Shown piece by piece: positions 55,993 to 64,000 of a DNA stretch of 64,000 bases. A program made the translations under genes and the position numbers. Every line of letters starts with the position of its first letter. Position 1 is the stretch's first letter. Below the pieces are notes generated by a model. That model searched no databases and was not told the DNA's origin. It saw nothing but the letters and a program-made list of their open reading frames with translations. Where the stretch lies: positions 208,991 through 272,990 of the forward strand of contig MNCI01002198.1 of NCBI GenBank assembly GCA_015680685.1, in the 5' to 3' direction. Source of the stretch: Gnetum montanum (lineage: Eukaryota; Streptophyta; Gnetopsida; Gnetales; Gnetaceae).

Positions 55993-57620
55993 GATGAGGG
56001 TTAGTCCTCCTGATGTCATATGAGTGAAGATGTGCTTCTTTAGATGAGTCAACTATGTGTTGGATGCTTCTATCATGGATTTAGCAATGCTATGATTCTT
56101 ATCAATAGTTATAATTGTTATCCCTAAACTAGGGTTAGCCCTCATATTGTCATATTAGCAAAGATATTCTCCTTTAGATGAGTCAACTATGTGTGGGGTG
56201 CTTATGTCATGTATTTAACAATGTTGTAATTCTAATGAATAGTTTTAACCCTAGTCCTTGAACTAGGGTTCACCCTTGTGTTATCATCTTAGCAAAGATG
56301 TGTTCCCTTAGATGAGTGAACTATGTTTGAGGTGCTTGTGCTATGGGTTTAGCAATGTTGTGATTCTAATGAATAATTCTAACCTTGATCCTTGAACTAG
56401 AATTAGTCATCATGTTATCATATCAGTGAATATTTGCTTCCTTTGATGAGTTAAATTTGTATGGGGTGCTTATGTTATGTGGTTAGCAATGTCATGATTG
56501 TAATGGATAGCTCTAACCCTAGTCCCTGAACTAGGGTTAGCCCTCATTTTAGCATCTTAGTGAAGATGTACTTCCTTGAAATAGTCAATTGTGTGGGGTG
56601 CTTGTGTCATAGGTTTAGTAATGTTGTGATTCTAATGGATAGTCTTAACTCCATTCCTTAAACTAGGGTTACCTCTCATGTTGTCATCTTAGTGAAGATG
56701 TGCTCTGTTCAACAAGTCAACTATGTATGGAGTGCTCGTGCCATGGGTTTATTTTGTAATTCTAATGGATAGTTCTAACCGTAGTTCCAAAACAAGGATT
56801 AGCCTTCATGTTATCATATCAGTGAAGATATGCTCCCTTAGATAAGTCAATTATGTGAGGTTCTTATATCACGGATTTATCAATGTTTTTATTCTAATGG
56901 ATAGTTTGAACCCTAGTCCCTAAACTATGGTTATACCTCATTTTGCCATCTTAGCAAAGATGTGCTTCCTTAAAATAGTCAATTGTGTGTGTGGTGCTTA
57001 TGTCATGGGTTTAGCAATGTTGTCATTCTAAGGAATAGTTTGAACCCCAATTCCTAAACTAGGGTTAACCCTTAGTATATCATCTCATTGAAGATGTGCT
57101 CCCTTGAACAAGTCAACTATGTGTAGGGTGCTTGTCTCATGGGTTTAGCAATGCTGTGATTCTAATGGATAGTTCTAACCATAGTCCCTAAACTAAGGTT
57201 AGTTATCATATGATCATCTTAGTGAAGATGTGCTTTCTTAGGTAAGTCAATTATGTGTGAAGTGCTTTTGTCATGGGTTTAGCAATGTTGTGATTCTAAT
57301 GAACAATTCTAACCCTAGTCCCTAAACTAGGGGTTATCCTTCATGTTACCATCTCAACAAAGGTATGCTCCCTTGAACGAGTTAACTATGTGTGAGATGC
57401 TTGTGTCATGAATTTAGCAATGTTGTGATTCTAATAAATAGTTCTAACCTTAGTCCCTGAACTAGGCTTAGCCCTCATGTTGTCATCTTAGTGAATATGT
57501 ACTTCCCTAGACTAGTCAAGAGTATGTGGGGTGCTTGTATCATGGGTTTAGCAATGTTATGATTCTAATGGATAGTTCTAAGCCCAATCCCTAAACTAGG
57601 ATTAGCCCTCATGTTGTTAA
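55993..57620. repeat. ~132-bp satellite, about 12-13 units, telomere-like dyad
   Basis: Each unit carries GTCATCTTAGTGAAGATGTGC, GAGTCAACTATGTGTGGGG, ATGGGTTTAGCAATGTTGTG and AACCCTAGTCCCTAAACTAG. Junction points fall at about 56130, 56262, 56396, 56530, 56662, 56793, 56925, 57057, 57191, 57323, 57462 and 57595. Copies are diverged by point changes but well kept in length. The last motif is an inverted repeat made of the plant telomere words CCCTAAA and TAGGGTT. No reading frame. Confidence 0.85.
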
Positions 57621-57774
57621 TTTTTAAGGTTTTGATGCTAATTCTAATGTTAAAAATTATATACATGAGCAACACCATAAAAAAGAAATAAATTATCATT
57701 AACTTTCTATTAGTTTATGTACATATGTATGAGTTGATCTTGCTCATACAATGGGTTATGCCTAAACAACCTCT

Positions 57775-57930
57775 ACATTATGAGGTGTAAGCCTAGTGAT
57801 AAAACTTTTGATTTGAGACCTCCAAGTTATGAGTTTGATTTTGGAGGGCATTGCCAAGTTATAAAAGTTTGATTAAACTATATACCATGTGGTGTAGCTA
57901 GATTACAGTTATTTTGGATTTTAGCATGGT
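57775..57930 (+). mobile_element. tRNA-derived SINE, copy 2
   Basis: A box GTAAGCCTAGTGATAAAA (about 57787-57804) and B box GAGTTTGATTTTGG (about 57831-57844). Same element as 47590-47755 on the opposite strand, with shared tail words AAGTTATAAA and ACTATATA. Both boxes carry substitutions that would weaken polymerase III use. Confidence 0.65.
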
Positions 57931-59438
57931 ACACAAGGTCATAACATGATATCTATATCATTGGGTTTACCCTCCTAGTTAGACTAAAAATATTAGACTT
58001 GAGCGAATGTAAAATATAAATTTACTATGAACAAAAAGATGATAACAATAAAAATGATGTTATTAGAAGATGTCATTATCTCTATTAATCTCCTAGCTAT
58101 AGAAATTTTTTTTATTATTTATTTAATCTCAACTATAGAAAAGAATATTTCTTAAGCATAAATATTGACTTTAATGCCTAAGTAAATATCCTCTATGAAA
58201 AGCTCAATCTTGGAAGGATATAATAATGAATCATTAATGTTGAGGTTAGAAAGGATCTAACTACCTATACTATCAATTGGATGAATCACTTAAGAAGACA
58301 GAGGTTGAGGCTTTAACAAACAAGCTAAAGTCTAAATTTACTTACCCTTACTCTTAAGAAGAGATAAAGAGAGAAATCAATAGTAATAATAATAATAATA
58401 AAAAGATAATAATGATAAGAATGTTAGAATTAATTATTTGTAGTTGGAAAAGTCAAAGAAACATTTGAAATACATAAAAAACATGTGACATAAAAGAACA
58501 AAAGAGCGTTGTTTATTCACTTTTCACCATTGCTCTAACTCATGCAAAGTCCACACTGCTCATGTTGCTCACACTCTATACCGCTACTCTTGTGATGTCT
58601 ATTCCATTACTCTTGTCACTACTTTTGATCACAATTACCATGCCACTATCACTTTTGATGTCACACCATTCTTGAAATGGTTGTGTTTTAGAAATTAGCA
58701 TTTTTTATTGACATGCATATAAAATGTAATTACAAACTTCTTTAATATGCAAACACTATGTAGTTGCTTAATAGAGATGTTATCACTAATTCATATACTT
58801 TTTTTCATGACTTAGGAATGCTATTATTTCATATTAATTTATACTATCCTTCAAGTCACCACTTTTAGGAATCCATGATTTTCCTCTACTGATCATCCAT
58901 TTATACATTTGTGGCTATGATATACTAATATTATTGTTTTGCAAGTTATAGGTTGTAATGTTTTTATTCCCTGTTATTCATGTTATAATGGTTTTATTTC
59001 TCGCTATCTTTCATCCTATTTACATTATCATTTTTTATAAACTAGATTATTTATTAGTCTAATGTTCCTTATTCTAGGTCAAAATTGTAATTATCCTAAT
59101 AGCATGCATGTGTCTTGGTATTTTAACCATCTATTAAAATGAATTGAGGATTTGAAATGATACCAAAAATAAGTGACATAAAATATATTCATGTAACATG
59201 ATTTAAAAATTCATAAATATATTAAAAATTTTATTATTATTGTTCCCTTTTTAAAAATATGTTCTTTAAATTGCACATCCAAGTTGCTTTGGAGGGTTGC
59301 TCATCTAAGAAACCGATAATCCATGTACATTTAAATAACAAGAAAGTATGTTTAAATTACATATACTTTATAGAGTTGTGGTTTTTTAGAATCATTTTTA
59401 TAAAATTATAAGTGTAAGAAAAGAAATTTATTATAGAA
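57931..59438. other. Intergenic; short (TAA)n microsatellite
   Basis: Nothing coding. A TAATAATAATAATAATAATAA-like run lies at about 58382-58402, and a CT/AC-rich stretch with repeated CACT...CTTTTGAT words at 58540-58680. Confidence 0.5.
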
Positions 59439-60861
59439 TGTAACGTCTGAAAACATCGGTGGCTGGAACACCGAGAGGTTACCAGGTGTATAGCCTAACC
59501 CCGGATCCATGTGAGGGCCGTGGTAGAGAAAATAGAAATGGGGTGCCCTAAATAGTCTTGTCAATTAGATAGGGACTTACAAGGTGTCAAATAACCTCTT
59601 GCAAACAGTAATTTTGGAATGTAATAAGTGATGGGTGTAATGAATGGAAACGTGAGATGCACAACAGTAGAAACATATCATAACATGTAACCGAAACAAT
59701 AGACACAATTGCACACTTGATAATGCAAAGTAAATGTTGTAATAAGGCAAAAAGAGAGTTTGAATAAGAAGATGCACTACCCCAAAAGGGGGAGTGTAAC
59801 CAATTACAAAAGGGTATACACAGTGTACAATAGATGCAGTGGGAGCACAGTTACAACATCAGTGGTGTCAGGCTATGAAGTTTGGTGCTCACTATTTTGA
59901 ACTATGCTTGCCAGGTTGGTAGCCATGGTGTACCATGTGAGGTTCTACTGGGCTGCAATGGGGCTACAGTGTACCGTGTGGTGTGCTCCGGGTCTCGTTC
60001 GTCCATAGATCTAAGTGTTAGGATGCCAAAGTGTCAAATGCCAAAATGGAAGTGCCAACTGCCTTGCTGGTGAAAGATGGAAGCCTCCCCCTTCTTCCCC
60101 CTCTTTCCATTAGGGTGTAGGGGTATTTATAGGGCTAGGATTAGCCCAAAATGCAGATCAGGTGCCACATGGCAGTGCGGTGGGTGGGACCATGTTGTCT
60201 GCTATGCTTGTCCCATGTTACGTGTGGGACATAGGATGTTGGCTGCAACACTGGATAGGGTGCTATGCTGCAGTAGACATGGTGTTGTGCTACGCTGCAT
60301 AACATGGTGCTATGCTACAGAGTGTGACAGGGTGCTATTCTACACAGCGTAATAGGGTGCTATGTTGTAGTAGACATGGTGCTATGCTACGTAGCATAAT
60401 AGGGTGCTGCACTATGCGAAGCTACACAATGTAACAGTGTGCTACGCTGCATAGCGTAGCACCATGTCTACTACAGTGTAGCACCCTGTTACGCTACGTA
60501 GCATAACACCATGTCTATTGCAGCGTAGCAATGTGCTACGCTATGCAGGGTAATAGGGTGCTACATTGCACTATGCTACATAGCGTAACATTTTTCTATG
60601 CTACGTAGCGTAACATTTTGCTATGCTACGTAGCATAACAAGATGCTACGTTGCGCTATGCTATGCCGCATAATGGGGTGCTACACTATGCAACATAGCA
60701 GACAGTGCTATCGTTCTAACACTTAGAAAAATTTTGTAAATTTGGCAGTTGGAGCTGACTACACCCAACACTCTGGAGAAATTTGGGCAAAGTACCACCG
60801 TTTTGACATTTAGCCAAATTTGTAGTTGCGATGCCAAGACCCAAAATTTTGTGGTGTTTCA
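59439..60861 (-). repeat. 3' LTR of the right-edge element
   Basis: The lower end TGTAAC is clear. The upper end is provisional: in element sense AACAAAGAGGGGCCAT looks like a polypurine tract, followed by TGAAACACC at 60861. A TATA box (GCCCTATAAATACCCC, minus) lies at about 60121-60136. The U3 above it contains the palindromic cluster at 60230-60720. The second LTR is outside the window, so this cannot be confirmed here. Confidence 0.5.
60230..60720 (-). repeat. Palindromic repeat cluster in the LTR U3
   Basis: About 20 copies of a ~22-base unit built on GTGCTATGCTACGTAGCATAA, whose core GCTACGTAGC is a perfect palindrome. Longer inverted copies also exist. GTAGACATGGTGCTACGCT-like strings at 60255-60410 recur as reverse complements (AGCGTAGCACCATGTCTAC) at 60440-60540. 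The block is more GC-rich than its surroundings and would fold strongly as single-stranded DNA or RNA. It lies upstream of the minus-strand TATA box. Confidence 0.8.
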
Positions 60862-62079
60862 ATGGCCCCTCTTTGTTAACATCTGGAGGAGTGACCTAAG
60901 AGATGTTGACAAAGAATTACAAAAAACACCACAACAAGCATGCCACCAAAGTCACTTCTTAGTACAAGATCAGATGTTGTTTTACCATGCTCAAGAGTGC
61001 TATGGGAATAATGTTATGCTAAGGGATAAAGAGTATAGGTAATGCTAGGGAGATGACATTTAAATGGTGAAAATGAAATGCAAATAGTGGATCATGATGT
61101 AAGATGCAAATTTAACATGGTTGATAGCGACCAAGGCATGAAGTGGTTTGCCCCTAAAATGGTGAGCTATCATCAAACTGCTTATGAGAGCGTCAAAGTC
61201 AATCTAAGGTTATGCCAATTGTAAAGCTGCAACATTGTCAATTTGTTTAGGGATGTGTTTTTCCCCATTCTTCTTTTTGTTTTTTTTTTGCTACAAGGTG
61301 AACCTCTGTTGGGTTCGGCTTACTGTTGAATAATAGCTGCAAAGGGTGGGCCATCTAGTGGATGGGCTTTTCTTTGATGCAATCACATTGCATCTATATG
61401 ATAGGTGTCTCTTCCCTAGGATGAGTTGTATTACATCTATTTGAATCTTTAACCAGCCCACAAAGGCTCCCCATGGGACGAGTTGCGTTACATCCACCAT
61501 GAGTTTAGCGGTTGATGTGAAGAGAATGCCATGTGTGTTACAAAGCATATGCATCAGAGGAATGTGAAATCATGAGTTTGCAAAGGATGAGAGGATATTG
61601 GGATGAAGGAGTGGATGTGTGTAGGCTGTAACAGGAATGAGGGAGATGTGCACTCTTAAGTGGCTCAACTAGTCTAATGATGTACATTAGAGCAACATGG
61701 TAACTTGTTGCTATGATGAGATGCATCTCTGCACAACTATTTCCAAGGCTTCATCCTGCAAACACAACTCCAAGATGACAAGAAAACCACAAAACGTGAA
61801 ATGCAAGTGCAAATGTTAGATGTGAAGATGTTGCAGGTGCTAGATGTGAAAATGCTACAAATGTGTCAAATGTTGTGCCAGTTGTATGTGCGTAGGAAGC
61901 CAGTGAAAGTGCCAGGGTGATGATGTTGCAAGTTCTCTGAAGGCCACACTAATGGCATGTGCTCCAAAAAATTAGCAGAATGGTGAGAGGCGATAATGCT
62001 ACAAGTGCCCCCAAGGGTTTCACCAATGGTAGGTACTCAAATTAGATCAGCAACATGCCATTTTAAAGTCTTGGCAGAC
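60862..62079 (-). other. Non-coding interior of the right-edge element
   Basis: No domain in any frame. A short internal repeat (GATGAGTTGTATTACATC near 61422 and GACGAGTTGCGTTACATC near 61478) gives the minus-strand frame at 61554-61291 a repeated peptide, but the frame looks incidental. Confidence 0.45.
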
Positions 62080-62403
62080 TCTGAACCCAGTTTAAGATCT
62101 GGGTAGACTATGATGTGCTAGTTTATTATCCGAGCAGACTGCTAAGTGCTAGTTTAGTGTCGTAGTAGACAGTGGATGTTGTGCCAGTTTAACATCATGA
62201 CCCAAGAACGAGCTATTATGCCAGTTTAACATCATGACCCAAGGATGAGCTATTATGCCAGTTTAACATCATGACCCAAGGATGAGCTATTATGCTAGTT
62301 TAATGTCATGACCCAAGGATGAGCTATTATGCCAGTTTAACGTCATGACCCAAGGATGAGCTATTATGCTAGTTTAACATCATGACCCAAGGATGAGCTG
62401 TGC
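62080..62403. repeat. 37-bp minisatellite, six copies plus diverged units
   Basis: From about 62182 to 62403 the unit AGTTTAACATCATGACCCAA + GGATGAGCTATTATGCC repeats six times with only a few changes. More diverged units built on CTAGTTTA...GCAGACT precede it from about 62080. The high similarity suggests recent expansion. Confidence 0.8.
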
Positions 62404-62985
62404 CGATTTATAGTCATAGCAGACTATCTATTTACCTTGCTTATGTAAGGTGTGATGTTGCATGCATGGTCATGCTATGTGCCTGCAAGATCTTGCAAAA
62501 ATCAACTAGAAAGAAAGCAACATCAAGCAACACCTATTATAAACAAAGTTAAAATGGATGAATGAAAGGAAAAAATGCCAAAAGTGATAGTTTTAGACCA
62601 TTTCAGGTCGTAGGCTAGTTTAAGGCCTTTTTGGGCCATGGGCTAGGTTAAGGCCATTTTGGGCCATGGGTTTTTGTTGTTTTATGTTTTTTTTTATGTT
62701 TTTCAAATGCAATGTGTAAAATAATTTGACGCATGTGTAAACAGAGTAGAAATGGATAAACAAAGAAAAATGTGTGATCTAAGTGAGCAAGCAAAATGTA
62801 AATGCGTAGGCTAGTGCAATGTAAACAAAAGTAAAAAATGCATGGCAAGCGGAGGCAAAGGGTAGGCAGGCATCTGCATTTTTTCCGAAGGGAAAGTCTT
62901 GGTCATGTAGTTGCTTCCTAATCAGGTGTGGATTAGGGGGTGTGCAAGGCTTAGAATCCTCTGGGAGGTTGTTGGCTTCAACCAC
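62404..62985 (-). other. Spacer after protease
   Basis: After the protease stop at 62986 a second short frame (62985-62779, EANNLPEDSKPCTPPNPH) may be its read-through continuation. The rest is low-complexity and includes two tandem copies of a ~32-base GGCC-rich unit (62600-62670, TTTTGGGCCATGG). No RT follows where it would be expected. Confidence 0.5.
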
Positions 62986-64000
62986 TCATTTGTGTGTGTT
63001 AGCCTTAGGTATTGCGTTGGTTGCTATAGGTGTACCACCAAGAAACTCTTCTTCCAAAACCTGCACCATGTCTATGTTGTGAATAGTTGAAGAGGCAACA
63101 TTATCACCATGGATGATAACTTGACCACCCTTGTATGGAAGGTGGATTTCTTGGTGGATGGGAGAGGAGACAGTGTGTAGTTGGGCTAGCCAAGGCCTGC
63201 CTAGAATTAGGTTGAAACTTGGCATCTCCTCTATGACAGTGAAATCTACACTAGTGGGGAATTGCTCTCCTACCACAAAGGCTAAGTTGATTGTACCCCT
63301 GATTGTGACACATGATCCGTTGAAGGATTTTAGACACATGGTTGTGGTTGGCCTGATTTCATCTGCCAGGCCTAGCTTTTCGATGATGGAGTACAGGACT
63401 ATGTTTGTTGCTGCACCATCATCGACATGTACCCTATAGATGGTGCACTACCCAACACATATGCTAATTGACAATGGAGCTGTAGTGACCTCCCCTTGTT
63501 TGGGGTTGACCTTGACTGCATTGTTGCAGAATATTAGAGATGTTGAACTCGAATCTTATGGTGTAGGGGGCAACATTGTTGCACAGATGGATGTCTCATT
63601 TGTAGGGATGTCTTCCGTAATAGGAATGGATGCCAAGATTTGGGCCAAGGCTTGGTGATGAGTAGATGAGGTCATGACCAGGTCATACAAGCTCAATGTT
63701 GTGTTCTTTTGCTTGAGCATTTGTTTCAGTTGGGTTAGTGCAACTATGAAGTCCTTATCATTGGCTGTTGTGTTGGCCTTGATTTCCTCCATGTGGCTTG
63801 AGAGACAGATCTCCTAGGGAGGGGACTTGGGCTTTGTTTTCTTGGCCTAATTAGGGGTAGGGGCCCTAGTGTTCAGTTGTTGTTTGTTGGTTGTGGCTTT
63901 TGCTTCAGCTATGGGGGTTGTGAGGTGCTTGTTTGTCCTCTCGTGTTTCCATTTGGTAGGCCTACTTGGGTTGCTAGTGGGATCAACCCTCGAGGGAGGA
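62986..64000 (-). pseudogene. Gag C-terminus and aspartic protease (gypsy)
   Basis: One continuous frame runs from the window edge to 62986 with only a few stops (TAG or TAA). The protease active site VDDGAATNIVL lies at about 63395-63425. D-D-G is a common form in plant Tat-type elements. The second conserved block FNLILGRPWLAQL is near 63205-63225, followed by HTVSSPIHQEIHLP, which resembles the GRPW...STLHQ signature of Tat-type proteases. The upstream part (63792-63556, YDLVMTSSTHHQALAQIL) is gag-to-protease linker. It would process the polyprotein in the particle. RT should follow but does not. Confidence 0.75.

Larger units (their letters stand above)
59439..64000 (-). mobile_element. 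Right-edge Ty3/gypsy element, pol-less in the window
   Basis: Minus strand. Its 5' end lies beyond the window. It holds the gag-protease region (64000-62986), then 2 kb or more of non-coding sequence with minisatellites, then an LTR ending at 59439 (plus TGTAACGTCT; element sense ...AGACGTTACA). No RT, RNase H or integrase lies between protease and LTR, so it is a non-autonomous or internally deleted member of the family. It keeps more CpG and a longer frame than most of the window and is probably younger. Confidence 0.65.

Noticed and set aside
60077-60352. Plus-strand 91-codon frame as a Cys-rich peptide gene
   Set aside because: The frame runs through the palindromic LTR repeats, and the Cys and Val pattern comes from the repeat unit.
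62648-62848. Minus-strand frame with hydrophobic residues as a membrane protein
   Set aside because: Low-complexity T/C-rich sequence inside a retroelement; composition alone explains the hydrophobicity.

Overview
The window looks like intergenic DNA from a large-genome seed plant, plausibly a gymnosperm. It is AT-rich and packed with old, nested LTR retrotransposons. It also carries LINE, SINE and Helitron remnants and tandem repeats. I found no intact host protein-coding gene. Nearly every coding trace is a transposon pseudogene broken by stops, frameshifts and indels. Species cannot be fixed from sequence alone.

Layout, left to right. 1-1043: old flank whose last ~60 bases look like chromovirus reverse transcriptase (RT). 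1044-21804: a three-LTR, two-body tandem array of one Ty1/copia-like family (LTR-body-LTR-body-LTR) whose bodies carry gag but no pol. The first body is split by a complete Ty3/gypsy Tat/Athila-type element (4540-14561, minus strand) with a perfect 5-bp target duplication. The array itself appears to sit inside the RT gene of a plus-strand chromovirus, whose remainder runs 21805-24957. 26108-26891: part of a minus-strand LTR with an initiator-Met primer site, cut by a second, pol-less gypsy element (26892-33598) related to the first. 34930-36830: two LINE RT fragments, tail to tail. 37200-38500: a less AT-rich island with a TATA/CT-rich promoter-like block, a short decayed exon-like stretch and two tRNA-like B boxes. 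39336-45044: a minus-strand chromovirus inserted in a minus-strand LINE (45045-47330). 47590-50160: a SINE and an LTR interrupted by a young CpG-rich solo LTR (48783-49837, perfect target duplication). 51314-51821: a long inverted repeat. 51985-53740: a Helitron-type Pif1 helicase pseudogene. 53990-57620: three tandem-repeat blocks, including a ~132-bp satellite with telomere-like dyads. 57775-57930: a second copy of the same SINE. 59439-64000: the 3' part of another minus-strand gypsy element with a fairly well kept gag-protease region, no pol, and a strongly palindromic repeat cluster in its LTR.

Two themes stand out. First, several element families here are pol-less (the copia array, gypsy-2 and the right-edge element) and would have depended on enzymes from autonomous relatives such as gypsy-1. 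Second, LTRs of six families each carry short palindromic or inverted motifs just upstream (in element sense) of the TATA box. In four of the six the motif is a symmetric dyad around GAYRTC: GGGATGTCCC, AAGATGTCTT, CGCGATATCGCG and TCTGATATCAGA. That shared U3 architecture in unrelated superfamilies is the most unusual signal I see.
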